Counted from the first letter of the stretch, positions 1 to 9,329 are shown. The stretch is 64,000 bases of DNA from Massilia psychrophila (GCF_002760665.1 NZ_PDOB01000006.1:62001-126000), one strand, 5' to 3'. Numbers and translations are program-made. Notes: a model not told the origin generated them from the sequence alone.

Positions 1-834
1 AACCTGCAGGCGGGTGGCTGCAAGCTGTACCTGCACGACCAGAAAAATCCGCCAAGCTCGCTGATCGAAGGCGGCGCCACGGTCTGCACGTCGGGCGCGG
101 AAGTGGCCAAGCGCGCCGACATCATCATCATCATGGTGCCGGACACGCCGCACGTGGCGGCGGTGCTGTTCGACGCCGACGGCGTTGCCGCAGGTCTTTC
201 AAACGGCAAGATCGTCATCGACATGAGCTCGATCTCGCCGATAGAAACCAAGCTCTTCGCCAAGAAGATCAACAAGCTCGGTTGCGAATACCTCGATGCG
301 CCGGTGTCGGGCGGCGAAGTGGGTGCGCGCGCCGCTTCGCTGACGATCATGGTGGGCGGCTCGGAAGAGGCGTTCACGACCGCCAAGCCGCTGTTCGACC
401 TGATGGGCAAGAACATTACCCTGGTCGGGGGCAACGGCGACGGCCAGACCACCAAGGTGGCCAACCAGATCATCGTCGCGCTCAACATCCAGGCGGTGTC
501 GGAAGCGCTACTGTTCGCCTCGAAAGCGGGCGCTGATCCGGCCAAGGTGCGCCAGGCGCTGATGGGCGGTTTCGCCGCCTCGCGCATTCTTGAAGTGCAC
601 GGCGAGCGGATGATCAAGCGCACCTTTGCGCCGGGCTTTCGGATCGAATTGCACCAGAAGGACCTGAACCTGGCGCTGGCCGGCGCCAAGGCGCTCGGCG
701 TGTCGCTGCCGAACACCGCCACCGTCCAGGAACTGATGAATTCCTGCGCCGCCCACGGCGGCAGTGCCCTCGATCACTCGGCGCTGTGCCAGGCCATCGA
801 GCGCATGTCGAACCATGAAATAGCGAAGGCGTAG
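1..834 (+). CDS. glxR: 2-hydroxy-3-oxopropionate (tartronate semialdehyde) reductase, 5' end outside window
   Basis: Reduces tartronate semialdehyde to D-glycerate with NAD(P)H in the cytoplasmic glyoxylate/glycerate pathway. The frame is open from base 1, so the gene starts upstream; about 20 residues with the GxGxMG dinucleotide motif are probably missing. The visible 277 residues match the beta-hydroxyacid dehydrogenase family: a Rossmann part with IIIIMVPDTPHV and IDMSSISP, the substrate-binding signature DAPVSGGEVGA, and a C-terminal helical domain with the catalytic Lys in GGNGDGQTTKVANQ. Glycerate 2-kinase follows five bases after the stop, which supports a glycerate role over other family members such as 3-hydroxyisobutyrate dehydrogenase. 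Confidence 0.9.
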   Translation, partial: NLQAGGCKLYLHDQKNPPSSLIEGGATVCTSGAEVAKRADIIIIMVPDTPHVAAVLFDADGVAAGLSNGKIVIDMSSISPIETKLFAKKINKLGCEYLDAPVSGGEVGARAASLTIMVGGSEEAFTTAKPLFDLMGKNITLVGGNGDGQTTKVANQIIVALNIQAVSEALLFASKAGADPAKVRQALMGGFAASRILEVHGERMIKRTFAPGFRIELHQKDLNLALAGAKALGVSLPNTATVQELMNSCAAHGGSALDHSALCQAIERMSNHEIAKA

Positions 835-839
835 CGTTC

Positions 840-2129
840 ATGACCAATCCGGGCATGGTGGATCCGCGCATGGATCCACGTAACTTCCTGCTTGACCTTT
901 TCAACACCGCGGTCGGCGCCGTTACTGCCGAAGGCTGCCTGCCGGCGTTTTTGCCGGCGCCGCCAACAAATGGCCGCACGCTCGTGATCGGCGCCGGCAA
1001 GGGCGCCGCCGAAATGGCGCGGGTGCTCGAAGCGCACTGGCGCGGCCCGCTCGAAGGCCTGGTGGTCACGCGTTACGGCCACAAGGTGGCGACCGAACAC
1101 ATCGAGGTGATCGAGGCAGCCCATCCGGTGCCGGACGCGGCCGGCGAAATTGCGGCGCAGCGCATTCTGGACAGCGTGGCCGGCTTGAGCGAAAACGACC
1201 TGGTGCTGTGCCTGATCTCCGGCGGCGGCTCGGCACTGCTGGCGCTGCCCGCGCCAGGCATCACGCTGGCCGACAAGCAGGCGCTCAACCAGGCATTGCT
1301 GGCCAGCGGCGCCACCATCGCCGACATGAACTGCGTGCGCAAGCATTTATCAAGCATAAAAGGCGGGCGCCTGGCGCTGGCGTGCGCGCCGGCGCGGGTG
1401 GTAACGCTGCTCATTTCCGACGTGCCGGGCGACGACCCGGGAGTCGTTGCCAGCGGGCCGACCCTGTCCGACGCCGGCACCTGCCAGGACGCGCTGGCGA
1501 TCCTGGCGCGCTACCGCGTCGACGTGCCGGCCAACGTGCGCCGCGTGCTCGAGTCGGGCGACGGCGAAACACCAAAGCCGGGCGAGCCGCGTTTTGAGCG
1601 CAACAGTTGTCACATCATCGCGTCGGCCCGGATCGCGCTGGAGGCGGCGGCAGCCAAGGCGCGCGCGGCCGGCATTGCGGCGCACATCCTGTCCGACGAA
1701 ATCGAAGGCGAGGCGCGCGACATCGCGCTGATGCACGCGGCAATGGCGCGCGCGGTGTCAGTGCACGGCCAGCCGTTCAGCGCGCCGTGCGTGATCCTGT
1801 CGGGCGGCGAGACCACGGTGACGCTGCGCGGCAAGGGCCGGGGCGGGCGCAACACCGAGTTTTTGCTCAGCCTGGCGGTGGCGCTGGCCGGCCAGCGCGG
1901 CGTGCATGCGATCGCCTGCGACACCGACGGCATCGACGGCTCCGAGGACAACGCCGGCGCGCTGCTGGCGCCGGACAGCCTCGCACGTGCTGGTGCGCAT
2001 GGTTTGCGTCCGCAAGCAATGCTGGACAATAATGACGGCTACAGTTTTTTCGAAGCGCTCGGGGACCTGGTCGTTTGTGGCCCGACGCTCACCAACGTCA
2101 ACGATTTTCGCGCCGTCCTGGTCCTGTGA
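840..2129 (+). CDS. ttuD: glycerate 2-kinase (MOFRL family; also annotated hydroxypyruvate reductase TtuD)
   Basis: Probably phosphorylates D-glycerate to 2-phosphoglycerate, feeding lower glycolysis. The 429-residue protein has the family's two-domain layout: an N-terminal DUF4147 domain with VIGAGKGAAEMA near residue 45 and LISGGGSALLALP near 130, then the C-terminal MOFRL domain with GRGGRNTEFLL and the acidic CDTDGIDGSEDNAGA. Length is normal. It starts five bases after glxR, so the two are cotranscribed and form the last two steps of glyoxylate assimilation through tartronate semialdehyde. In-frame ATGs lie 15 and 30 bases further in, so the exact start is uncertain. Older annotations call this family hydroxypyruvate reductase; the kinase reading fits the neighbour better. 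Confidence 0.88.
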   Translation: MTNPGMVDPRMDPRNFLLDLFNTAVGAVTAEGCLPAFLPAPPTNGRTLVIGAGKGAAEMARVLEAHWRGPLEGLVVTRYGHKVATEHIEVIEAAHPVPDAAGEIAAQRILDSVAGLSENDLVLCLISGGGSALLALPAPGITLADKQALNQALLASGATIADMNCVRKHLSSIKGGRLALACAPARVVTLLISDVPGDDPGVVASGPTLSDAGTCQDALAILARYRVDVPANVRRVLESGDGETPKPGEPRFERNSCHIIASARIALEAAAAKARAAGIAAHILSDEIEGEARDIALMHAAMARAVSVHGQPFSAPCVILSGGETTVTLRGKGRGGRNTEFLLSLAVALAGQRGVHAIACDTDGIDGSEDNAGALLAPDSLARAGAHGLRPQAMLDNNDGYSFFEALGDLVVCGPTLTNVNDFRAVLVL

Positions 2130-2159
2130 GCGGGCCGCGCGCGCTTAAAGGATTCGCAC

Positions 2160-3092
2160 ATGAGCACATTCGTCTATACCCATGCGGCCTGCTTCAAGCA
2201 TGAGCCGGGACCGAGCCACCCGGAGTCGCCGGCGCGCCTGAAGGCGGTGCTGGAAGTGCTCGAAGCACCGCCATTCAAAGACCTTGAATGGCGCGAAGCG
2301 CCGATGGGCACGCGCATGCAGGCGATGCTGGTGCACGACCAGGACTTCGTCGACAGCATCGCCGACCTCGCCCCCGCCAGCGGCAGGGTCGCGCTCGACG
2401 GCGGCGACACCGTGATGTCGGCCGGTTCCTGGGACGCGGTGATGCGCTGCATCGGCGCCGCCTGCGCCGGCGTCGACGCCGTGATGGCGGGCGAAGCCGA
2501 TAACGTTTTTTGCGCCACCCGCCCGTGCGGCCACCACGCCGAGCCGGACCGGGCGATGGGTTTTTGCATCTTCAACCAGGCCGCCATCGCCGCCGTGCAC
2601 GCCCTGCAGGCGCACGGCCTCGAGCGCGTCGCGGTAGTCGATTTCGACGTCCACCATGGTAACGGCACCCAGGCCGCGTTCTATGCGCGCCCCGAGCTGT
2701 TTTACGCGTCCAGCCACCAGTCGCCGCTGTATCCGGGCACAGGCGATCGCAGCGAGCACGGGGTTGCCAACAATATCGTCAACGTGCCGCTGCCGCCGGG
2801 CTGCGGCTCGGACCTGTTCCGCGCGCGCATCGAAGCCGACATGCTGCCGGCATTGCGCGCGTTCAAGCCGGACTTTCTCATCATCTCGGCCGGCTTCGAC
2901 GCCCACCGGCTCGATCCGCTGGCCGGCATGAATCTGGAAGACGACGATTTTGGCTGGGTGACGGCGCAACTGATGGCGGTGGCCGACCAACAGTGCGCCG
3001 GGCGCATCGTGTCGATCCTGGAGGGTGGCTACAGCGGGGAAGGGCTCGCCGGCGGGACGGCGGCGCACGTGAAGGCGTTGATGCGGGGGTAA
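2160..3092 (+). CDS. histone deacetylase family protein (AcuC/APAH-like zinc deacetylase)
   Basis: A 310-residue zinc-dependent amidohydrolase of the arginase/deacetylase fold, likely removing acyl groups from acetylated polyamines or lysines. Catalytic signatures are present: RPCGHHAEPDRAMGFC carries the paired catalytic histidines, VVDFDVHHGNGTQ supplies the Asp and His zinc ligands, and SAGFDAHRLDPLAG supplies a further Asp ligand. AAAGGATT lies upstream of the ATG. It follows glycerate kinase by 30 bases and may be in the same transcript, but the family gives no direct link to glyoxylate use. The substrate cannot be told from the sequence. Confidence 0.88.
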   Translation: MSTFVYTHAACFKHEPGPSHPESPARLKAVLEVLEAPPFKDLEWREAPMGTRMQAMLVHDQDFVDSIADLAPASGRVALDGGDTVMSAGSWDAVMRCIGAACAGVDAVMAGEADNVFCATRPCGHHAEPDRAMGFCIFNQAAIAAVHALQAHGLERVAVVDFDVHHGNGTQAAFYARPELFYASSHQSPLYPGTGDRSEHGVANNIVNVPLPPGCGSDLFRARIEADMLPALRAFKPDFLIISAGFDAHRLDPLAGMNLEDDDFGWVTAQLMAVADQQCAGRIVSILEGGYSGEGLAGGTAAHVKALMRG

Positions 3093-3176
3093 GCGTTCAA
3101 GGTCAAGGTCAAATGGGGGCCCGATCACCTTCGTGCATCGCCTCCGCCGTCGGCAATGCGTTCTCCTTAAACGCCG

Positions 3177-4151
3177 TCAAGAATCGCCAACCCGCTGCCT
3201 GGCGGGAGCCGGGCTGCGCTGCAGGCCTGGCGTCGACGGCGGGATCAGCGCGGCGATCAGGCTTGCGCCATCCCTGAGTAAAAACTCCTTGAACGCGCGC
3301 GCCACCGGCGGCAGCCGCTTGTCGCTGCGGTGCACCACGTACCAATCCAGCATCAGCGGGAAGCCCTGCACCGGCAGTACCACCAGGCTGCCGGTCTTGA
3401 GTTCCTGGCCGATCGTATGGGCCGACAGGAAGCCGATGCCCATGCCGGCGATGATCGCCTGCTTGATCGTCTCGGTGCTCTTGATCTCCATCGCGATGTT
3501 CAGCTGGCCCAAGTGGTCGCCGAATCCCGCCTCCATCGAAAACCAGGTATCCGATCCCTTCTCGCGCACCACGAACGCTTCGCGCATCAACGCCGTCATC
3601 GAAATGCGCTTCCTGCCGGCCAGGTGATGGCCGGGCGCGGCGACGATGACGTACGGGTGCGGCGCGAACGATTCATTGAGGGTGTCGAGGTTGTGCGGCG
3701 GGCGCACCATGATCGCCAGGTCGGTCAGGTTGTTGGCCAGCTGGCCGAGCAGCTCTTCGCGATTGTGTACCGTCAGGTGCAGCTTGACGCCCGCATGCTG
3801 GCGCGCAAACTCGACCAGCAGGTGGGGGAAGAAATAGTCGCCGGCGCTGATCACCGCCACGTTCAGCGTGCCGCCGGAAATCCCTTTGAAATGCGCCAGC
3901 GCTTCCTCGGCGTCCTGGAACTGGGCAATGATCGCGCGCGAGTAGTACAGCAGCTCGGCGCCGCCCTGGGTCAGATAGACTTTTTTTCCCAACTGCTCGA
4001 ACAGCGCCAGGCCGACGTGGCTCTCGAGCGTCTTGACCTGGGTCGAAACGGCCGGCTGGGTCAGGTGCAATTCCTCGGCCGCGCGCGAAAAACTCAGATG
4101 ACGCGCGACCGCTTCAAACACTTTTAGTTGTCGCAAGGTGGCGTTCTTCAT
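3177..4151 (-). CDS. LysR family transcriptional regulator (CbbR-like)
   Basis: A 324-residue LysR-type regulator. The N-terminal winged helix contains LRQLKVFEAVARHLSFSRA and LTQPAVSTQVKTLE, and the co-inducer-binding domain follows from about residue 90. The N-terminal half, including the QF.DAEEALAHFKG linker, resembles CbbR-type regulators of carbon metabolism, but the resemblance is not specific enough to name a target. It is convergent with the deacetylase gene and divergent from the small gene at 4282, so the 130-bp A/T-rich gap between them is its likely site of action. The C-terminal 25 residues are Pro/Arg-rich and probably disordered. Confidence 0.9.
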   Translation of the reverse strand: MKNATLRQLKVFEAVARHLSFSRAAEELHLTQPAVSTQVKTLESHVGLALFEQLGKKVYLTQGGAELLYYSRAIIAQFQDAEEALAHFKGISGGTLNVAVISAGDYFFPHLLVEFARQHAGVKLHLTVHNREELLGQLANNLTDLAIMVRPPHNLDTLNESFAPHPYVIVAAPGHHLAGRKRISMTALMREAFVVREKGSDTWFSMEAGFGDHLGQLNIAMEIKSTETIKQAIIAGMGIGFLSAHTIGQELKTGSLVVLPVQGFPLMLDWYVVHRSDKRLPPVARAFKEFLLRDGASLIAALIPPSTPGLQRSPAPARQRVGDS

Positions 4152-4281
4152 GGGGCTTTATGTTGATGTATTCAGGGTCATGAATCATTATGCTTAATAA
4201 ATTTAACTATTACTAATCATTTGTAGCGCTTACAGTGGATTCATCGAACTTCAACCGCACCTTATTTTCCCGGAGCACGCC

Positions 4282-4602
4282 ATGAACACCAGCCACAGCA
4301 GCAATCAAGCCGACGCCCACCGCAACGCTTTTAACGCCGCCTTCCACGAACTGGGGCTGAGCTTTCACTGGGACAGCGCGCGCTACCAGAGCGTATTGTG
4401 CCAGGACGGCGAGCGCGAATGCGTGCGCCGCTACCTCGAGCAACACCAGTCGCACCTGCTCAGGGCGTATGACGCCGAGTTCCTGGCCGACGCCATCCAC
4501 GCCGCCAAGGAGCGCTGCTACAGCGTCATGACGGCGGCCGGTTGCCGGCCGGAGGCGTTCATCAACTGGGCCGAAATTCAACGCCACCATGCCGGCGCAT
4601 GA
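4282..4602 (+). CDS. small conserved-looking protein of unknown function
   Basis: An 106-residue soluble protein that I cannot assign to a family. It has a GGAG ribosome-binding site eight bases before the ATG and uses codons like its neighbours, so it is probably real. It is His-, Cys- and Arg-rich and predicted mostly helical, with no signal peptide or membrane segment. It is divergent from the LysR gene, the usual arrangement for a LysR-regulated target. Confidence 0.6.
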   Translation: MNTSHSSNQADAHRNAFNAAFHELGLSFHWDSARYQSVLCQDGERECVRRYLEQHQSHLLRAYDAEFLADAIHAAKERCYSVMTAAGCRPEAFINWAEIQRHHAGA

Positions 4603-4831
4603 ACCGGCTTTCATTCGCTCTGTTGTCGAAACTTAACCGTGGTCAAGGTCATCGAAAAATTCTTCTTACACAATCCTGATCAATGCCGCAGTCGCATCAC
4701 GTAAAAAAGACGCGTTCCACCTGGCTGTGGCCCGCATGGCAGGCTAAAATAAATACATGTGCCGGGGACGGGGCGATTGCCCCCCTCGCGCCGATTTCAA
4801 CCCACCAATCTGGCGCAAGTCGAGGATAATC

Positions 4832-5602
4832 ATGAAGATTCAACGCTGGATTCGCTTTCAAACCATGGACGCGGTGTGCTTCGGTACACTGGAAGGCGAC
4901 AAGATCCGGGTCTTTCAGGGCGACATGTTCAACTCCCCTGTACCGACCGGCGAGTCGATGCGGCTCGATGCTGTACAGGTGCTGGCGCCGCTGGTGCCGG
5001 GCAAGATATTGGCGATGTGGAACAACTTCCATGCGTTGGGTAAGAAGCTGGGCCTGGAACCGCCGGCCGAACCGCTTTACCTGATCAAAACGCCCAATAC
5101 CCTGCTCGCTCCGGGCGGCACGATCAAAAAGCCGCTGTGCGAAGGCAAAGTGGTATTTGAGGGCGAACTGGCGATCGTTATCGGTCGCACGTGTTTTAAT
5201 GTCAGCGAGGAAGAAGCCCCCGATTATGTCTTCGGGCTCACTTGCGCCAATGACGTCACGGTGTCCGAGATCATTGCCCGTGACCCGACTTTCCCGCAGT
5301 GGTGCCGGGCCAAGGGCTTCGACACTTTCTGCCCGCTCGGTCCTGTCATCGCAAGCGGTCTCGACCCGGCGATGCTGGTGGTGCGTACCATCCTCAACGA
5401 CGAGGTGCGGCAGGATTATCCGATCAACGACATGGTGTTTTCAGTCGCCCAGTTGGTCAGCAAGATATCGAAGGACATGACATTGAATCCGGGCGACGTC
5501 CTGTTGTGCGGGACGTCGGTCGGTGTGGGCTCCATGCGACCAGGAAGTACGATCGAAATCGAGATCGATGGCATCGGCAAGCTCAAAAACCGGTTCGAGT
5601 AA
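4832..5602 (+). CDS. fumarylacetoacetate hydrolase (FAH) family protein
   Basis: A 256-residue FAH-fold enzyme that probably cleaves or decarboxylates a 2-oxo acid with a divalent metal. Family landmarks are KTPNTLLAPGG, the metal-binding VVFEGELAIVIGR, GLTCANDVTVSEI and the C-terminal GDVLLCGTSVGVG. I chose the ATG at 4832 because CGAGG lies eight bases upstream and the product aligns with the family's N terminus; the frame stays open about 75 bases further upstream. The 2-dehydropantoate reductase-like gene starts 17 bases downstream, so the two form an operon. Possible activities include acylpyruvase, oxaloacetate decarboxylase or 2-hydroxyhepta-2,4-diene-1,7-dioate isomerase. Confidence 0.88.
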   Translation: MKIQRWIRFQTMDAVCFGTLEGDKIRVFQGDMFNSPVPTGESMRLDAVQVLAPLVPGKILAMWNNFHALGKKLGLEPPAEPLYLIKTPNTLLAPGGTIKKPLCEGKVVFEGELAIVIGRTCFNVSEEEAPDYVFGLTCANDVTVSEIIARDPTFPQWCRAKGFDTFCPLGPVIASGLDPAMLVVRTILNDEVRQDYPINDMVFSVAQLVSKISKDMTLNPGDVLLCGTSVGVGSMRPGSTIEIEIDGIGKLKNRFE

Positions 5603-5619
5603 ACAGGTGGGAGCACGTC

Positions 5620-6636
5620 ATGAAAATTGCAATTATAGGAGCTGGTGCAATCGGTGGTTATGTCGGCGCCAAGTTGGCATTGGCCGGCGAGGAGGTGACG
5701 TTCATCGTCAGGGGCGCCAATCTGGAGGCAATCAAGGCCAGGGGCATCAAGCTGATCGATAACGACGGCACGGAACACGTGGTGCCGGATGTAAAGGCAA
5801 CCAACAACTACGCCGAAGCCGGTGTGCACGAGCTGGTGATCCTGGCCCTGAAAGCACACCAGGTCGACGCCGTCGCTGACGACGTCGCCAAACTGATGGG
5901 CCCCGACACCGTCGTGGTGACCATGCAGAACGGTATCCCGTTCTGGTATTTCCACAAGCATGGCGGACAGTTTGGAGGTTACACCGTCAAAAGCGTCGAT
6001 CCGACCGGCCAGCTGGCGAGCAAGATCGACCCAGGCCGCATCCTTGGCTGCGTGGTCTATCCGGCCGCCGAACTGATTGCCCCGGGCGTGATCAGGCATG
6101 TCGAGGGCGAGCGCTTTCCAATTGGCGAGCTCGACGGAACTACCAGCGCGCGCGCCAAAGCAATCTCCGAAGTGTTCCAGCATGCCGGTTTGAAGGCGCC
6201 GGTGCTCGACAACATCCGCGCCGAGATTTGGCTCAAGCTGTGGGGCAACGTCTGCTTCAATCCGATCAGCGCGCTGTCGCATTCGACGCTGGTCGACATC
6301 TGCCAGTTTCCGCTGGCGCGTGAATTGGCGGCGAACATGATGCTCGAAGCGCAGGCAGTTGCCGCCAAGCTCGACATCTCGTTCCGGGTGTCGCTGGAGC
6401 GCCGCATCGAAGGCGCGGAAAAGGTCGGCAAGCACAAGACGTCGATGCTGCAGGACGTTGAAGCGGGGCGCGGCCTCGAAATCGACGCGCTGGTGGGATC
6501 GGTGGTGGAGCTGGGGCGGCTGACCGGCACGCCGACGCCGCACATCGACTCGGCCTATGCGCTCGTCAAGCTGCTCGAGCGCACGATGAGCGAGGAGCAC
6601 GGCGGAGTCCGCCTGCAAAAAACCGTTGCCGTCTGA
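5620..6636 (+). CDS. panE: 2-dehydropantoate 2-reductase family protein (PanE/ApbA)
   Basis: A 338-residue NADPH-dependent reductase of the ketopantoate reductase family. The N terminus is a textbook Rossmann motif, IIGAGAIGGYVGAKLALAG, followed by VTMQNGIP, the family's catalytic Lys region near LILALKAHQ, and a C-terminal helical domain with LWGNVCFNPISALS. The ATG at 5620 is preceded by AGGTGGGAG. It follows the FAH-family gene by 17 bases. Because of that pairing it may act on a different 2-oxo acid from ketopantoate; many genomes carry several paralogues, so the gene symbol is tentative. Confidence 0.82.
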   Translation: MKIAIIGAGAIGGYVGAKLALAGEEVTFIVRGANLEAIKARGIKLIDNDGTEHVVPDVKATNNYAEAGVHELVILALKAHQVDAVADDVAKLMGPDTVVVTMQNGIPFWYFHKHGGQFGGYTVKSVDPTGQLASKIDPGRILGCVVYPAAELIAPGVIRHVEGERFPIGELDGTTSARAKAISEVFQHAGLKAPVLDNIRAEIWLKLWGNVCFNPISALSHSTLVDICQFPLARELAANMMLEAQAVAAKLDISFRVSLERRIEGAEKVGKHKTSMLQDVEAGRGLEIDALVGSVVELGRLTGTPTPHIDSAYALVKLLERTMSEEHGGVRLQKTVAV

Positions 6637-6683
6637 CTGTCTGACAAAGTTTTTTGGATCCCAAAAGGGTTGACCTAAAAGAC

Positions 6684-6726
6684 AACACCCCGCCACGCCA
6701 TACAAGGCTTGCCGGGGTGTTTTTTA
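6684..6726 (+). terminator. rho-independent terminator after panE
   Basis: Inverted repeat AACACCCCG ... CGGGGTGTT followed by a run of T. It lies between two convergent genes and may also stop transcription from the minus strand, where the run is CTTTT. Confidence 0.85.
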
Positions 6727-6765
6727 TTGCGCCGCACAGTGGCGCGGTGCAAATCTACGTGCAGG

Positions 6766-7374
6766 TCAGATTTTGCCCTGGTTTTTCAGGCGGCTCAGGG
6801 TTTCCGGCGACAGGTTCAGGTAGGCCGCCAATTCCTTCTTGGGCAGACGTTCGAACAGTTCCGGGTACTTGCGCATGAAGCGGTGGACGCGGCCGGGGGC
6901 GTCGAGCAGGTGCAGCGTGATGGCATGGCCCATGATCGAGCTCATCAAATTCATCACCTCGTACTCGAACGCGGCCTTGACCTGGCTGTGACTTTCCAGA
7001 AAGGCCACCCATTGCTGCAGCGGCATGCGCGCCACCCGCGCCTTGGTCACGCAGACGATGCTGTAGGGCGTTGGCGTGCCGAGCCGCCACGCGGCGTAGC
7101 TGGTCTCGATGTCGCGCTCGGCGGGGAAGCGCAGGATCATCTCTTTCGCGTCCTGATTGGTGACCACGCGCTTGAGGATGCCGTCGAGCACGAAGTACTG
7201 CTCCATGTCGTGCACGCCCTGGCGTAGCAGCAGGTCGCCCTTCTGGTGGTTCTCGACCGTCAGATAGGGTTCAAGCGCCTCCATCTCGCTACCGCGCAAC
7301 TCTTTCAGAACGACGTTCTGTTTGAGCTGGACGCGAATAATATTTCGCTCGGGATGGTTTGCAACTAAGGTCAT
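6766..7374 (-). CDS. Crp/Fnr family transcriptional regulator, probable oxc-frc regulator
   Basis: A 202-residue cAMP-receptor-fold regulator: cyclic-nucleotide-binding-like beta-barrel (about residues 20-125), dimer helix, and a short helix-turn-helix at the C terminus ending ETLSRLKNQGKI. Residues Glu191, Ser194 and Arg195 match the E..SR pattern that FNR-class proteins use to read TTGA half-sites. Only one cysteine (about 108) is present, so it cannot hold a 4Fe-4S cluster like FNR, and the effector is unknown. It is divergent from oxc, and the shared gap contains ATTGACCCCGGTCAAT, a good FNR-type site. I infer that it controls the oxalate genes. Confidence 0.88.
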   Translation of the reverse strand: MTLVANHPERNIIRVQLKQNVVLKELRGSEMEALEPYLTVENHQKGDLLLRQGVHDMEQYFVLDGILKRVVTNQDAKEMILRFPAERDIETSYAAWRLGTPTPYSIVCVTKARVARMPLQQWVAFLESHSQVKAAFEYEVMNLMSSIMGHAITLHLLDAPGRVHRFMRKYPELFERLPKKELAAYLNLSPETLSRLKNQGKI

Positions 7375-7422
7375 GGAAAATTCACTATCTTATTTCGCGG
7401 CAGCCGACATCATGCGGCGAAA

Positions 7423-7466
7423 ATTGACCCCGGTCAATGAGAGATATCAAGTGGTCTAGCTATGAT
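7423..7466 (+). promoter_or_regulatory. FNR-type operator and -10 box of the oxc-frc promoter
   Basis: A perfect 16-bp palindrome ATTGACCCCGGTCAAT (7423-7438) contains TTGAC-N4-GTCAA, close to the FNR consensus TTGAT-N4-ATCAA. A -10-like TATGAT sits at 7461-7466. A start site about seven bases after that box puts the palindrome centre near -41.5, the position of class II FNR/CRP activator sites. A good -35 hexamer is absent, as expected for an activator-dependent promoter. The site also lies about 50-65 bases upstream of the divergent regulator gene, so autoregulation is possible. Confidence 0.6.
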
Positions 7467-7581
7467 CATCGCACTAAAAGACCGGCTGCGCTCTGCGTGG
7501 CACGGGACCAGGTTTCACCGGCCCCGCTCTTGCAGTCGCCTAGTACGACTTTATCGATTCACAAGGAGGAGACATCTCATC

Positions 7582-9297
7582 ATGACAGACACCACGCAAA
7601 CACCAGCAATGACCGACGGTTTCCATCTGGTCATCGATGCCCTCAAGCATAATGACATCGACACCATCTTTGGCCTGGTCGGCATTCCTATCACCGACCT
7701 GTGCCGCCTGGCGCAAGCGCAAGGCATGCGCTTCATCGGTTTTCGCCACGAGCAACATGCCGGCAATGCTGCGGCAATCGCTGGTTACATCACGCAAAAG
7801 CCAGGCATCTGCATGACCGTCTCCGCGCCGGGTTTTCTCAACGGCTTGACGGCTCTGGCCAATGCTACCACCAACTGCTTCCCGATGATCCTGATCTCAG
7901 GCTCGAGCGAGCGGGAAATCGTTGACCTGCAGCAGGGCGACTACGAGGAGATGGACCAGCTGAACGCGGCCAAGCCGTACTGCAAGGCGTCCTACCGGAT
8001 CAACCGCGCCGAAGACATCGGCATCGGCATCGCCCGCGCCATTCGCGCCGCGGTATCGGGCCGTCCGGGCGGCGTCTACCTCGACCTGCCGGCGCAATTG
8101 CTGGCGCAGACGCTGGACGCTGAAAAAGGCAGGAAGTCGCTGGTCAAGGTCGTCGACCCTGTGCCGCGCCAGTTGCCGGCGCCGGAATCGGTGCAGCGCG
8201 CGCTGGATCTGCTCAAGAGCGCCAAGAAGCCGCTGATCCTGCTTGGCAAAGGTGCGGCTTATGCACAGGCCGACGCCGACATTCGCGCGTTTGTCGAAAA
8301 CTCCGGTATTCCTTACCTGCCGATGTCGATGGCCAAAGGCTTGCTGCCTGACACCCACGCGCAATCCGCATCGGCGGCGCGCTCGTTCGTGCTGGCCGAA
8401 GCCGACGTCGTGGTGCTGATCGGCGCCCGCCTGAACTGGCTGCTGTCGCACGGCAAAGGCAAGACCTGGGGTTCCGTTCCTAAGCAATTCATCCAGATCG
8501 ACATCTCGCCAACCGAGATCGACAGCAACGTGCCGATCGCGGCGCCGCTGATTGGCGACATCGGCTCTTGCGTGTCGGCACTGCTGAAGGGCATCGAAAC
8601 GAACGGCCACAGCAAGCCTGACGCGGCCTGGACCGGCGCCATCTACGAGCGCAAGGACAAGAACCTGACGAAGATGGCGGCCACGCTCGACCTGAACCCG
8701 TCGCCGATGAATTTTCACAGCGCCCTGCGTGCGATCCGCGACATCCTCAAGACGCGCCCGGACATCAACGTCGTCAACGAAGGCGCCAACACGCTCGACT
8801 ACGCCCGCTCGATCATCGACATGTACGAGCCGCGCAAGCGCTTCGATTCCGGCACCTGGGGTATCATGGGTATCGGCATGGGTTACGCGATCGGCGCGGC
8901 CGTCATCAGCGGCAAGCCGGTGGTGGCGATCGAAGGCGACAGCGCGTTCGGCTTCTCCGGCATGGAACTCGAAACCATCTGCCGCTACGATTTGCCGATC
9001 GTGACGATCGTCTTCAACAACAACGGCGTCTACAAGGGCACCGACCCTAACCTGAACCCGAACAACGCCAACGACGTGCCGGTCACTTCGTTCGTCAAGG
9101 GTGCGCGTTACGACAAGATGATCGAAGCATTCGGCGGTATCGGCTACCACGTCACCACGCCGGCAGAAATGACCGCGGCGCTGTCCAAAGCGATCGCGTC
9201 CGGCAAGCCTTCGCTGATCAACGCGGTGATCGACCCGAACGCCGGCACCGAAAGCGGCCGCCTGACCAACCTGAACCCACAAAGTGGCAAGAAGTAA
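7582..9297 (+). CDS. oxc: oxalyl-CoA decarboxylase
   Basis: Thiamine-diphosphate enzyme that converts oxalyl-CoA to formyl-CoA and CO2, the key energy-yielding step of oxalate catabolism. It has 571 residues, close to the 568 of the Oxalobacter formigenes enzyme. The N-terminal domain carries [11 protein letters not shown] and the conserved Glu in [12 protein letters not shown]; the C-terminal ThDP site has [19 protein letters not shown] ending in FNNNGVYKG (about residues 451-482). The ATG at 7582 is chosen because an optimal AAGGAGGA lies 11 bases upstream; the open frame extends about 120 bases further back without a good site. The leader is about 110 bases. frc follows 32 bases downstream. 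Confidence 0.97.
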   Translation: MTDTTQTPAMTDGFHLVIDALKHNDIDTIFGLVGIPITDLCRLAQAQGMRFIGFRHEQHAGNAAAIAGYITQKPGICMTVSAPGFLNGLTALANATTNCFPMILISGSSEREIVDLQQGDYEEMDQLNAAKPYCKASYRINRAEDIGIGIARAIRAAVSGRPGGVYLDLPAQLLAQTLDAEKGRKSLVKVVDPVPRQLPAPESVQRALDLLKSAKKPLILLGKGAAYAQADADIRAFVENSGIPYLPMSMAKGLLPDTHAQSASAARSFVLAEADVVVLIGARLNWLLSHGKGKTWGSVPKQFIQIDISPTEIDSNVPIAAPLIGDIGSCVSALLKGIETNGHSKPDAAWTGAIYERKDKNLTKMAATLDLNPSPMNFHSALRAIRDILKTRPDINVVNEGANTLDYARSIIDMYEPRKRFDSGTWGIMGIGMGYAIGAAVISGKPVVAIEGDSAFGFSGMELETICRYDLPIVTIVFNNNGVYKGTDPNLNPNNANDVPVTSFVKGARYDKMIEAFGGIGYHVTTPAEMTAALSKAIASGKPSLINAVIDPNAGTESGRLTNLNPQSGKK

Positions 9298-9329
9298 GCT
9301 GGCTTACCCGAAAACCAAGAGGAAAAATC

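Noticed and set aside
7473-7581. Possible riboswitch in the 110-base oxc leader
   Set aside because: Only weak complementary segments are visible, and no known riboswitch core or expression platform can be recognised.
7897-9282. 461-codon open frame antisense to oxc
   Set aside because: Same cause as other long antisense frames; no domain or ribosome-binding site.
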